Below are positions 33,460-41,991 of a stretch of 64,000 bases of DNA, piece by piece. The stretch is from Flemingiibacterium sp964430755. Lineage in GTDB: Bacteria > Bacillota > Clostridia > Oscillospirales > CAG-272. The translations under genes were made by a program, and so were the position numbers. The notes below the pieces were generated by a model. The model saw only the letters and a list, made by a program, of their open reading frames with translations, searched no databases and was not told where the DNA came from. How positions within the stretch are numbered: position 1 is the first letter of the stretch; every line of letters starts with the position of its first letter. The stretch is taken from the NCBI GenBank assembly GCA_964430755.1, contig CAYSFT010000001.1:39578-103577 (forward strand), read 5' to 3'.

Positions 33460-33607
33460 TAATATAACTATATTGTACCATGGATTTATGAATACTTTGT
33501 TACAGATTTATTTTACATATAAAAAATATAAACGCCCGGCATCTTCATAATTCAACGACAAAATTTTAAAAAATTATACAAATTAATTGTTTTTTCGTCA
33601 AAATATA

Positions 33608-33636
33608 TTGACACACAGTAAAAAATATGATAGAAT
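33608..33636 (+). promoter_or_regulatory. Sigma-A promoter of the NhaC gene
   Basis: TTGACA (33608-33613), 17 bp, TAGAAT (33631-33636); CAAAGGAG follows before the ATG at 33668. Confidence 0.8.
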
Positions 33637-33667
33637 TTAATCAATTAAAACAAAGGAGAATTATACC

Positions 33668-35404
33668 ATGAAAATTCTATCAACCAAGCGTTTTCTCTTA
33701 ATCACAATGGCAATGATGCTCGTGATGTCGGTATTCAGCTTCGGTGTTTTAGCCGAGGACGTCGAAACGGATGCCATCATAATTATGGCTCCCGCCGATG
33801 ACGAGAATCTTGCGGACGGTGCTATCATCGAAGATGAAGCCGTCGGTGAAATTACCGAAGAATCCTCCGAAGAAACAGCAGATGCAAACGGCAAATTCTA
33901 CGCAACCTTTTGGGCACTGATTCCTCCGGTAATCGCAATCGCTCTCGCACTTATTACAAAAGAGGTTTATTCTTCCCTCTTTATCGGTATTTTGGCAGGC
34001 GGTCTGCTTGCAACCGAGTTTAATCCGCTCGGAACTGTTGATGCACTCATAAACGACGGTTTTATCGCAGCAGTTTCGGATACCGCTGGTATTTTCATAT
34101 TCCTTGTGCTTTTGGGAATACTTGTTGCACTTATCAATAAGACCGGTGCGGCTGCGGCATTCGGCAGATGGGCACAAAAGCACATCAAAACCCGTGTCGG
34201 CGCACAGCTTGCGGCATTCGTACTCGGCGTACTCATCTTTATCGACGACTACTTCAACTGTCTCACTGTCGGCTCGGTAATGATGCCCGTCACCGATTCT
34301 CACAAGATCTCCCGTGCAAAGCTCTCGTTTATCATCGATGCAACAGCGGCTCCCGTTTGTATGATCGCACCGATCTCCTCTTGGGCAGCGGCAGTTTCCG
34401 CATATGCCGAGGGTACAGGCTATAACGGACTTGAGTTGTTCGTTCGTGCAATTCCGTTTAACTACTATTCGCTCATGACGCTTCTCTTTGTTGTACTCAT
34501 CATCGTGCTCAAGGTTGACTTTGGTCCGATGGCGAAGCACGAAAAGAATGCCATCGAAAAGGGCGACCTCTTCACGACCGGTGAATCCACAAACAAATCC
34601 AAAGAAGAGCTCGAAGTCAACGATAAAGGAAAGGTTATCGACCTTGTTCTCCCGATCGTCGTTCTCATCGGAATTTGCGTATTCGGACTCGTTTACGTTG
34701 GCGGTATCCTCTCGGGTGTTGACTTTGTAAACGCCTTCGCCGCAACCGATGCAACAGTCGGTTTGCCTTGGGGTGGTCTTGTTGCTCTTATCATCACAAT
34801 CATCTATCTGCTTTGCCGCCGCGTTGTTTCCTTTAAGGATGCAATGGAGTGTGTTCCGAAGGGCTTCAAAGCAATGGTTCCTGCTATCACAATCCTTACC
34901 TTTGCAACCGCTCTTAAGAACATGACCGGCTTGCTCGGCGCAGACGTTTATATCGAAACACTTATGAAGAACTCTGCTGAAGCACTCTCTCTCTTCTTAC
35001 CTGCAGTTGTCTTCCTCGTTGCTTGTCTCCTCGCATTTGCAACAGGTACATCCTGGGGTACATTCGGAATCCTCATTCCGATCGTCGGAGCAATCTTCCC
35101 GGATCCCGCAAGTCCCCTTTACTTCATCGGTATGTCCGCTTGTCTTGCAGGTGCGGTTTGCGGCGACCACTGCTCGCCTATCTCCGATACGACAATCATG
35201 TCCTCTGCCGGCGCACAGTGTGACCACATCAACCACGTTTCAACTCAGCTTCCCTATGCAATCTCCATCGCAGGCTGTTCATTCATTGCATATGTTGTCG
35301 GCGGTCTGACGCAGAACGGTTGGATCGGTCTTGCTGTGGCAGTCGTTGCAACTGTCGGACTTGTTCTTGGCTTCAAGTTCCTCGGTTCGAAGAAAACACA
35401 TTAA
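33668..35404 (+). CDS. NhaC-family Na+/H+ antiporter with an exported acidic N-terminal extension
   Basis: A 578-residue membrane protein. Residues 1-30 look like a cleavable or anchored signal (FLLITMAMMLVMSVFSFGVLA). Residues 31-75 are strongly acidic (AEDVETDAIIIMAPADDENL, TEESSEETAD). From about 80 on it is a typical NhaC transporter of about eleven helices with FIDDYFNCLTVGSVMMPVTD, APISSWAAAVSAYAEGTG, ATGTSWGTFGILIPI and GDHCSPISDTTIMSSAGAQC, the conserved core. It should exchange sodium and protons, though some relatives carry organic substrates. The N-terminal extension is unusual for the family. Single gene with own promoter and terminator. Confidence 0.92.
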   Translation: MKILSTKRFLLITMAMMLVMSVFSFGVLAEDVETDAIIIMAPADDENLADGAIIEDEAVGEITEESSEETADANGKFYATFWALIPPVIAIALALITKEVYSSLFIGILAGGLLATEFNPLGTVDALINDGFIAAVSDTAGIFIFLVLLGILVALINKTGAAAAFGRWAQKHIKTRVGAQLAAFVLGVLIFIDDYFNCLTVGSVMMPVTDSHKISRAKLSFIIDATAAPVCMIAPISSWAAAVSAYAEGTGYNGLELFVRAIPFNYYSLMTLLFVVLIIVLKVDFGPMAKHEKNAIEKGDLFTTGESTNKSKEELEVNDKGKVIDLVLPIVVLIGICVFGLVYVGGILSGVDFVNAFAATDATVGLPWGGLVALIITIIYLLCRRVVSFKDAMECVPKGFKAMVPAITILTFATALKNMTGLLGADVYIETLMKNSAEALSLFLPAVVFLVACLLAFATGTSWGTFGILIPIVGAIFPDPASPLYFIGMSACLAGAVCGDHCSPISDTTIMSSAGAQCDHINHVSTQLPYAISIAGCSFIAYVVGGLTQNGWIGLAVAVVATVGLVLGFKFLGSKKTH

Positions 35405-35433
35405 CTTATCGTAAAATTATACTTATTTCCGAG

Positions 35434-35465
35434 CACTCCGTTTTACACGGAGTGTTCTTTTTTAT
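35434..35465 (+). terminator. Terminator of the NhaC gene
   Basis: CACTCCGT (35434-35441) pairs with ACGGAGTG (35447-35454), then TTCTTTTTT. Confidence 0.9.
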
Positions 35466-35561
35466 AGCCGCAAACATAAATTTTTTAACACAACTCATAC
35501 CAAAACTTTATAAACAATTCACCGTTGTGCATAAAAAGGTCGAACTTTATTAATATTTGTT

Positions 35562-35570
35562 TGATATAAT
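35562..35570 (+). promoter_or_regulatory. Extended -10 promoter of the PDZ protein gene
   Basis: TG (35562-35563) then A and TATAAT (35565-35570). There is no good -35, as is usual for extended -10 promoters. Confidence 0.5.
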
Positions 35571-35663
35571 AAAATCACGAAAGATAGTAAACCTCTCGCA
35601 TATCATCACGACCAATCAGCAATGTCGCAGAGTGAATAATTTCCAAAAATTTCGGGGGTTTTT

Positions 35664-36281
35664 ATGTTGGATAGCAATAATGATATCCTGAATAAAACTG
35701 AAGATACTCGCTCGGACGAAGCTTGTTACGGTGGGCTTGGCAGACGGCTTTCATATGAACAGTGGTGCCGCAGTGCTGAAAAAGGACGCTTAAAGCACCT
35801 TTTCCCAAGGCTCACACTTATCGTCTGTATTACGTTGTTTTTTGGTCTGCTCGGTGTTTTATGCAGCATGGCTGTATTTCACATCGTGTCGGAAAACAGC
35901 GAAATATATTATCCGAGCGACGGTGAAATCGAAAATATGCAAAAATCTGATGCCGCACAGTTATTTGATGTCAAAGCAAAATCGCCGGTGTCTGAGCTTG
36001 TATTCATGAAAAATTCAGTCACCGCGGAAAATGTCAGTCACGAGGTGGCACAGCGTTACCGTATACCGATCGGCGTTCTGATTCATGAAGTTATTGAAAA
36101 TTCCTCTGCTCACGCGGCAGGACTTCTGAGTGGAGATATCATTGTTGCAGTGAACGGTACTGCCGCAACCGATATCACAAGTCTTGATTCTGTGCTGGCA
36201 AAATGCAAGCTCGGAACGATCGTAAAGTTCACGGTATTCCGCGATGACACATATGTTGATCTGAGTGTCAATCTTGATTAA
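35664..36281 (+). CDS. Membrane-anchored PDZ-domain protein
   Basis: A 205-residue protein: cytosolic N-terminus (1-48), one membrane helix (RLTLIVCITLFFGLLGVLCS, about 49-70) and an extracytoplasmic PDZ domain (about 115-205) with IGVLIHEVIENSSAHAAGLL, GDIIVAVNGTAATDI and VKFTVFRDDTYVDLSVNLD. It matches the PDZ part of HtrA/DegP proteases but has no protease domain and is not truncated by a visible frameshift. It could be a scaffold or protease adaptor. Monocistronic. Confidence 0.8.
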   Translation: MLDSNNDILNKTEDTRSDEACYGGLGRRLSYEQWCRSAEKGRLKHLFPRLTLIVCITLFFGLLGVLCSMAVFHIVSENSEIYYPSDGEIENMQKSDAAQLFDVKAKSPVSELVFMKNSVTAENVSHEVAQRYRIPIGVLIHEVIENSSAHAAGLLSGDIIVAVNGTAATDITSLDSVLAKCKLGTIVKFTVFRDDTYVDLSVNLD

Positions 36282-36305
36282 TCATCTTACAAATAAATAT
36301 GAAAA

Positions 36306-36359
36306 CGGCAGGTATGATACACATTTTGGAGTGTATATCATTTCCCTGCCGATTTTTTA
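36306..36359. terminator. Bidirectional terminator between the PDZ and ACT genes
   Basis: CGGCAGG (36306-36312) pairs with CCTGCCG (36345-36351), with an inner ATGATACAC/GTGTATATCAT stem, then GATTTTTTAT. Confidence 0.9.
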
Positions 36360-36378
36360 TAAAGTTATATTAAAAATC

Positions 36379-36789
36379 TTATTCCATACCCGTAAAGCCG
36401 TGCTCCTTTAAGAGCTTAACTGCCGCGCCCTCTGCCTCGATACGCATAACAACATATGCCTCATTGTCACTCTTTGCAATGAACGCATACATATACTCAA
36501 TCGTAATATCGTTCGACGCAAGAAGCTCAAGAACCTCCGCAAGTCCGCCGGGACGGTTGTGAATGCAGGCAGTGATAACACTTGTTATCGAAACGGTCAG
36601 CCCCTCTGCCTTGAGTACGCGCTCAACCTCTTCGGGATCGTCAACGATGATACGAAGAATACCGAAGTGTGTTGTGTCCGCAACGGAGAGCGCACGGATG
36701 TTGATATTGTTTTTTGCAATGATCTTTGTGATCTCGGCGAGTCTGCCGGGCTTGTTTTCAACGAAAATGGAGATCTGCTTGATAATCAT
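36379..36789 (-). CDS. Tandem ACT-domain protein
   Basis: A 136-residue protein made of two ACT domains (IKQISIFVENKPGRLAEITK and ITACIHNRPGGLAEVLELLA are the two starts). ACT domains bind amino acids or their keto/aryl analogues. It is the last gene of the paaK-iorA-iorB-paaK run, 23 bp after paaK. A stand-alone tandem ACT protein beside phenylacetate-CoA ligase is a recurring pairing, so it probably senses an aromatic acid or amino acid to tune that enzyme. GGGAGG precedes the ATG. Confidence 0.88.
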   Translation of the reverse strand: MIIKQISIFVENKPGRLAEITKIIAKNNINIRALSVADTTHFGILRIIVDDPEEVERVLKAEGLTVSITSVITACIHNRPGGLAEVLELLASNDITIEYMYAFIAKSDNEAYVVMRIEAEGAAVKLLKEHGFTGME

Positions 36790-36812
36790 AATATTTACCT
36801 CCCAAATTTATA

Positions 36813-38120
36813 TTAATGAAGCTTACGCTTATCTACAACACGCTTTGCCTTACCCTCGCTTCTCGGAATCGTACCCGGTTCAACGAAAGTAATCTTCGAA
36901 GCAAGTCCGAGCGTGGACTGCATTCCTGCGTTGATCTTTGCCGCCATTTCCTCCATACCCTTAACGTGGTCTGAGAAGTTATCGGCGGAAACCTCAACCT
37001 GAATTTCCATAATGTCAAGATTGTTCTTACGGTCAACGTAGATCATATAGTGAGGATCGACCGTACCGCAGGAAAGGAGTACACTTTCAATCTGCGACGG
37101 GAATACGTTTACGCCGCGGATAATGAGCATATCGTCCGAGCGTCCGCAGGGCTTTTGCATACGGACAAATGTACGTCCGCAGGCACATTTTTCATGAGTG
37201 ATGCTCGAAATATCGTGTGTTCTGTAACGGATAAGAGGAAGTGCTTCCTTTGTAATACAGGTGAATACAACCTCGCCCTGCTCTCCGTCCGGCAAAACCT
37301 CTCCCGTATCGGGATCAATAATCTCGATGAGGAAGTGGTCCTCGTTAATGTGCATACCGTTCTGACATTCGCAGTCGTATGCAACGCCGGGACCGGAAAT
37401 TTCCGAAAGACCGTAAATATCGTAAGCCTTGATTCCGAGGCGTTCCTCAATCTCGGCACGCATCTGTTCAGTCCACGGTTCTGCACCGAAAAGACCTGCC
37501 TTTAAGTGAATCTTGTCAAGCGTGATTCCCTGCTCCTTCAGTGTGTCCGCAATGAACAGCGCATATGATGGCGTACAGCAGAGTATTGACGAGCCGAAAT
37601 CCTGGAGCATGGTCACCTGACGTGCAGTGTTGCCGCTCGATGCAGGAATAACCGTTGCACCCATCTTCTGTGCACCGTCGTGAAGTCCGAGACCGCCGGT
37701 GAAAAGTCCGTAGCCGTAAGAAACGTGAACGAAATCGTCCTTGTCTGCACCTGCGGCAACAAGTGCACGTGCGGCACACTCTGCCCAAAGGTCAATATCG
37801 TTCTGGGTGTAGCCGACGACCGTTTGCTTGCCGGTTGTACCCGACGAAGCGTGAATACGGATAAGATTCTTAGGCTCAACGCAGAACATTCCGTAAGGAT
37901 AACCGTCGCGAAGATCCTGCTTATACGTGAACGGAAGCTTGTGAAGATCGTCAATCGAGTGAATATCCTCGGGCTTAAGACCGATAGCATCCATACGCTC
38001 GCGGTACATGGGCATATTCTTGTAAACGTGGTGAATCGTGCGCGAAAGATTGTAAGACTGGAGATGATAGAGCTGATCGCGCGTGGCTGTTTCCATAGCC
38101 TCATTGAAATACTTTGCCAT
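36813..38120 (-). CDS. paaK: Phenylacetate-CoA ligase (second of the operon)
   Basis: A 435-residue ANL-superfamily ligase that makes aryl-acetyl-CoA from aryl acetate, CoA and ATP. The P-loop is RIHASSGTTGKQTVVGYT (near residue 88), followed by YGLSEISGPGVAYDCECQNG, the hinge-side RYRTHDISSITHEKCACGRT and LIIRGVNVFPSQIESVLLSC. Length is normal. It lies 24 bp behind iorB. The operon carries another PaaK (40498-41796) of lower similarity, so the two may act on different acids (phenyl-, indole- or hydroxyphenylacetate). Confidence 0.93.
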   Translation of the reverse strand: MAKYFNEAMETATRDQLYHLQSYNLSRTIHHVYKNMPMYRERMDAIGLKPEDIHSIDDLHKLPFTYKQDLRDGYPYGMFCVEPKNLIRIHASSGTTGKQTVVGYTQNDIDLWAECAARALVAAGADKDDFVHVSYGYGLFTGGLGLHDGAQKMGATVIPASSGNTARQVTMLQDFGSSILCCTPSYALFIADTLKEQGITLDKIHLKAGLFGAEPWTEQMRAEIEERLGIKAYDIYGLSEISGPGVAYDCECQNGMHINEDHFLIEIIDPDTGEVLPDGEQGEVVFTCITKEALPLIRYRTHDISSITHEKCACGRTFVRMQKPCGRSDDMLIIRGVNVFPSQIESVLLSCGTVDPHYMIYVDRKNNLDIMEIQVEVSADNFSDHVKGMEEMAAKINAGMQSTLGLASKITFVEPGTIPRSEGKAKRVVDKRKLH

Positions 38121-38144
38121 TGGTTGTTATCTCCTTTATATAAG

Positions 38145-38720
38145 TTACGCCGAATGGCTTGCGCCAAGGTCGAACGCTTTTAAATTAAGCTCAAGGAATT
38201 TTTCGGGAACGGAAATGCGTACAGCCTCACGAAGCGTTTCATCGTCAATGTCGAGCGCGTGTGCCGCCATACCAATGAGGGCTACATTAACAGCCTTTTC
38301 ACTGCCTGCTTCGCGTGCAATTGCAAGTGCGTCAGCGGCAATAACCTTTGCGCCTGCCGCTTTCATCTTTTCAACAAGGTCGGTAGGATACTGCGCCGCA
38401 CCGGTTACAACCGGCATGGGATTTATCTCTTGTGTATTGGTGATAATAACGCCGTCCTTTTTGAGATAAGGAAGCCATCTTGCCGCCTCAAGAAGCTCAA
38501 AGGACATGATAACGTCAGCTTCACCCTTGCAAATAACGGGAGAAGCAACCTTGTCGCCATACTTAACATAAGTGACAACCGAGCCGCCGCGCTGACTCAT
38601 TCCGTGAACCTCGGAAACCTTTACATCATAATTCTGAAGAAGCACAGCGTTACCGAGAATACGGCTTGCGAGCAGTGAGCCCTGACCGCCGACACCAACT
38701 ATCATAATATTCTTTGTCAT
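38145..38720 (-). CDS. iorB: Indolepyruvate ferredoxin oxidoreductase beta subunit
   Basis: A 191-residue gamma/beta-type subunit of 2-oxoacid:ferredoxin oxidoreductase. The N-terminal MTKNIMIVGVGGQGSLLASR loop and VSEVHGMSQRGGSVVTYVKYG are diagnostic. With IorA it oxidises aryl pyruvates (from Trp, Phe, Tyr) to aryl-acetyl-CoA, reducing ferredoxin. The start at 38720, with AGGAG upstream, avoids overlap with iorA; the frame extends further only as an overlap of iorA. Confidence 0.94.
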   Translation of the reverse strand: MTKNIMIVGVGGQGSLLASRILGNAVLLQNYDVKVSEVHGMSQRGGSVVTYVKYGDKVASPVICKGEADVIMSFELLEAARWLPYLKKDGVIITNTQEINPMPVVTGAAQYPTDLVEKMKAAGAKVIAADALAIAREAGSEKAVNVALIGMAAHALDIDDETLREAVRISVPEKFLELNLKAFDLGASHSA

Positions 38721-38736
38721 TTGAGTCACTCTCCTC

Positions 38737-40464
38737 TCACACGATCGCGCAGACCTTACACATCTGTGTACACAGACCGCAGCCTGTACAGAGTGTAGCG
38801 TCAATGCGAGCCTTACCGTCAACAATCGAAATGCAGGGGCATCCGATCTTCATACACATCTTACATCCGACACACTTATCAGCATTAACCGTAAGAGCCG
38901 GCTCACGCTTGACATATTTAAGCAGCGCACAAGGACGGCGGCAGATGATAACGGACGGACACTTTGCCGAAAGCTCTTCCTTGAGAACAGCCTCGGTTTC
39001 TTTAAGGTTGTTAGGATCAACGATGCGGATATGCGCTTCGTCAACGCCTGCTGCCTTGGCAATATTTTCGAGCATGATACCGGTTACGGGCTCACCCTTT
39101 AAAGTGAAGCCTGTGCAGGGATTCTGCTGATGTCCGGTCATACCGGTGATGCTGTTGTCAACGATAACAACAGTTGAGATACCCTTGTTGTATGTAATGT
39201 CAACAAGTCCCGTGATACCCGAATGCATGAATGTTGAGTCACCGATAACGGCAACACACTTGTCCTCCTCGCCGCGTACCTTTGCAAAGCCGTGAAGCGC
39301 GGAGATCGAAGCCCCCATACAGAGTGTGGTGTCCATACCTGCAAGCGGCTGTGCGGCACCGAGAGTGTAACATCCGATGTCACCGCTGACGTAAAGTCCG
39401 AGCTTTTTGAAGAGGTAGAAAACACCTCTGTGAGGACAACCGGGACAAAGCACCGGAGGACGCACGGGAATGTTATCTTCAAGAGTATAGCAATCGTTTT
39501 TCTTATTAAGAAGAATGTCCGCAATAAGCTCCTGCGAAAATTCGCCGCAAATGGGGAGCAGATTCTTACCGTCACACTTGATGCCAAGCGTCTTAACATG
39601 AGTTTCGATAATGGGATCAAGCTCCTCAATAACGATCACGCGCTCATATTTAGCCGCGAACTCCTCAATGATACGCTTCGGAAGCGGATTGACCATACCA
39701 AGCTTTAAGTAAGAAGCGGTATCGCCGAAAGCCTCAAGCGCATAACAGAATGACGGACCTGCGGTAATAATACCGATCTTCGCGCCCTTATTTTCGATAA
39801 CCTTGTTAAACGGACAGTTCTCCGCAAACTCGGCAAGTTCACGGAGTCTTTCTTCAACAACAACGTGACGACCGCGAGCCATTGCAGGCATCATAACGTG
39901 CTTTGCGATGTTCTTCTCGTAAGGCTTAACGGGCACTTCAACTCTGTCAGAGGTCTCAACGATCGACTGCGAGTGAGAAACACGTGTATTAAGACGAAGA
40001 ATGAACGGAGTGTCAAACTTCTCGGAATATTCATATGCAGCCTTTGTAAATTCAAGACATTCGCCCGAATCGGACGGCTCGAGCATCGGGAGCTTCGCCG
40101 CAATAGCATAGTGACGGCTGTCCTGCTCGTTCTGGGACGAGTGCATACCGGGATCATCGGCAACGCCGATAACGAAACCACCGTTAACACCCGTGTAAGA
40201 CGTGATAAACAGCGGATCCGCCGCAACGTTAAGTCCGACGTGCTTCATAGCACAGAACGAACGTCCGCCGCCAATAGCCGCACCAAGTGCCGCCTCAAGC
40301 GCAACCTTTTCGTTGGGTGCCCATTCTGCGTAAACCTCATCATATTTAGCCACAGCCTCGGTAATCTCGGTACTCGGAGTTCCGGGATAACTCGAAACAA
40401 ATCGCACACCTGCTTCGTAAAGTCCGCGTGCGACGGCCTCATTTCCAAGCATTATTTTTTTCAT
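38737..40464 (-). CDS. iorA: Indolepyruvate ferredoxin oxidoreductase alpha subunit
   Basis: A 575-residue thiamine-diphosphate enzyme. The N-terminal pyrimidine-binding part has VRFVSSYPGTPSTEITEAVA and YTGVNGGFVIGVADDPGMHS. The TPP-binding part has CPGCPHRGVFYLFKK, GDIGCYTLGAAQPLAGMDTT and VIGDSTFMHSGITGLVDITYNKG. Two [4Fe-4S] ferredoxin motifs close the protein (CVGCKMCMKIGCPC and CTGCGLCTQMCKVC). The start at 40464 is chosen for GGAG 9 nt upstream. It lies between two paaK genes and just before iorB. Confidence 0.96.
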   Translation of the reverse strand: MKKIMLGNEAVARGLYEAGVRFVSSYPGTPSTEITEAVAKYDEVYAEWAPNEKVALEAALGAAIGGGRSFCAMKHVGLNVAADPLFITSYTGVNGGFVIGVADDPGMHSSQNEQDSRHYAIAAKLPMLEPSDSGECLEFTKAAYEYSEKFDTPFILRLNTRVSHSQSIVETSDRVEVPVKPYEKNIAKHVMMPAMARGRHVVVEERLRELAEFAENCPFNKVIENKGAKIGIITAGPSFCYALEAFGDTASYLKLGMVNPLPKRIIEEFAAKYERVIVIEELDPIIETHVKTLGIKCDGKNLLPICGEFSQELIADILLNKKNDCYTLEDNIPVRPPVLCPGCPHRGVFYLFKKLGLYVSGDIGCYTLGAAQPLAGMDTTLCMGASISALHGFAKVRGEEDKCVAVIGDSTFMHSGITGLVDITYNKGISTVVIVDNSITGMTGHQQNPCTGFTLKGEPVTGIMLENIAKAAGVDEAHIRIVDPNNLKETEAVLKEELSAKCPSVIICRRPCALLKYVKREPALTVNADKCVGCKMCMKIGCPCISIVDGKARIDATLCTGCGLCTQMCKVCAIV

Positions 40465-40497
40465 TGATATATTCTCCAAAAAATTATTTTCTAAAAA

Positions 40498-41796
40498 TCA
40501 TTTCACGCGGTTGTCGATAACTCTCTTTGCCTTGCCGACAAATCTTTCAAGCGATTTCGGCTCAACGAGATTGATCTTTGCGTCAAGTCCGAGAACGGTC
40601 TGGAGCTTATGACGAACCTTCTGCTGAAGATTTTCAAGAGATGTGAACGATGTGAGCAGATTTGCATCGGAAACCTCAATGTTGATTTCAAAGGTGTCCA
40701 TATAGTTCTTTGTTCCGAGTACGATCTGATACTGCGGACCAACCTCGGGAATGCTTACAAGTACGCTTTCAATCTGCGTCGGGAAGACGTTAACGCCCTT
40801 GATCTTGAGCATATCGTCGGCACGTCCGAGCGGCTTGTCCATACGAACATGAGTGCGTCCGCATTCACACTTTTCATAGTGAAGACGTGTGATATCCTTG
40901 GTGCGGTAACGCAGAAGCGGTATTCCCTCTTTTGTCAGCGTTGTCACAACAAGCTCACCCTCGTCGCCGCGAGCCTTGACAGAACCTGTCGCGCTGTCAA
41001 TAACCTCGGGAAGGAAGTTATCCTCCGCAAAATGCAAGCCACAGCGATAGCGGCATTCGCCCGAAACACCGGGGCCGCAAAGCTCACTCATACCGTAGTT
41101 ATCGGTTGCAAAGAGATTCCAAGCCTCCTCAACCTTTGCGCGCATTTCGTTGGAGCAGCCCTCCGAGCCGAAAAGTCCGAGACGGATGCCGAGGTCTCTG
41201 CAGTCAATACCGAGATCTCTCGCAACCTCTGCTATGTAAAGCGCATACGACGGAGTTGAAACGAGTGCAGTCGTTCCGAAGTCCTTCATAAATTTGAGCT
41301 GTTTTTCGGTGTTGCCCGTCGATGTGGGAACAACAGTCGCGCCGATGTTTTCAAGTCCGTAATGCAAACCAAGCGCACCGGTGAACATACCGTAACCGAA
41401 CGCGATCTGAACGATATCGTCAGCGCTCGCACCTGCCGCAACAACTATACGCGAAACGCAATCAGTCCACATTTTGAGGTCGTTCTTTGTGTAACCAACT
41501 ACCGTGGGATTACCCGTAGTACCGGAGGACGCATGGATACGAACGATCTCCTTTTTGTCAACCGCAAAAAGTCCGAAAGGATATGTATCGCGGATGTCGT
41601 CCTTGGTTGTATACGGAATATACTGAATATCGGAAAGCGCGGTGATTTTGTCTGCGGTGATACCTGCCTCATCGAGTCTTTTCTTATAAAAAGGGACACG
41701 GTTATAGCAGTAATCCACAATGTTTTTGAGACGCCCCAGCTGCAGACGTTCAAGGTCTGCCCTGTCCATCGTCTCTATTTCTTCTTGCCAAAACAT
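40498..41796 (-). CDS. paaK: Phenylacetate-CoA ligase (first of the operon)
   Basis: A 432-residue ligase with RIHASSGTTGNPTVVGYTKN (P-loop), NYGMSELCGPGVSGECRYRC, RYRTKDITRLHYEKCECGRT and LKIKGVNVFPTQIESVLVSI. It is the first gene of the paaK-iorA-iorB-paaK-ACT operon, with a perfect sigma-A promoter. In the forward direction it activates an aryl acetate; in reverse it could make ATP from aryl-acetyl-CoA formed by IorAB during amino-acid fermentation, which fits an anaerobe. Confidence 0.93.
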   Translation of the reverse strand: MFWQEEIETMDRADLERLQLGRLKNIVDYCYNRVPFYKKRLDEAGITADKITALSDIQYIPYTTKDDIRDTYPFGLFAVDKKEIVRIHASSGTTGNPTVVGYTKNDLKMWTDCVSRIVVAAGASADDIVQIAFGYGMFTGALGLHYGLENIGATVVPTSTGNTEKQLKFMKDFGTTALVSTPSYALYIAEVARDLGIDCRDLGIRLGLFGSEGCSNEMRAKVEEAWNLFATDNYGMSELCGPGVSGECRYRCGLHFAEDNFLPEVIDSATGSVKARGDEGELVVTTLTKEGIPLLRYRTKDITRLHYEKCECGRTHVRMDKPLGRADDMLKIKGVNVFPTQIESVLVSIPEVGPQYQIVLGTKNYMDTFEINIEVSDANLLTSFTSLENLQQKVRHKLQTVLGLDAKINLVEPKSLERFVGKAKRVIDNRVK

Positions 41797-41836
41797 AATA
41801 ATGATCCTATCCTTAATATAAAATGTTATCTCTAAT

Positions 41837-41865
41837 ATTATAATATAAAATAATCGCTATGTCAA
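41837..41865 (-). promoter_or_regulatory. Consensus sigma-A promoter of the paaK-ior operon
   Basis: On the minus strand TTGACA (41860-41865), 17 bp, TATAAT (41837-41842): a perfect match. Confidence 0.88.
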
Positions 41866-41914
41866 GGAAAAACGGCGTTTTTTAACGAAAAACATTATAT
41901 AGGGCAACCATCGA

Positions 41915-41962
41915 GAAAAAACCACCGCGTCAAAAGGCGTACCGAGCCCTTGTTCAGTGGTT
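41915..41962 (-). terminator. Terminator after obg
   Basis: On the minus strand AACCACTG pairs with CGGTGGTT (41955-41962 and 41920-41927), then six T. Confidence 0.75.
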
Positions 41963-41991
41963 TTAAGTTATACAGTATTTGTTAAATTATA

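Noticed and set aside
33749..34540. A 263-codon open frame opposite the NhaC gene
   Set aside because: Antisense shadow rich in Cys, Arg and Asn; the plus-strand transporter is clear.
38721..38825. N-terminal extension of iorB
   Set aside because: It overlaps the ferredoxin end of iorA and is Cys/Arg-rich; the canonical start at 38720 begins with the family motif.
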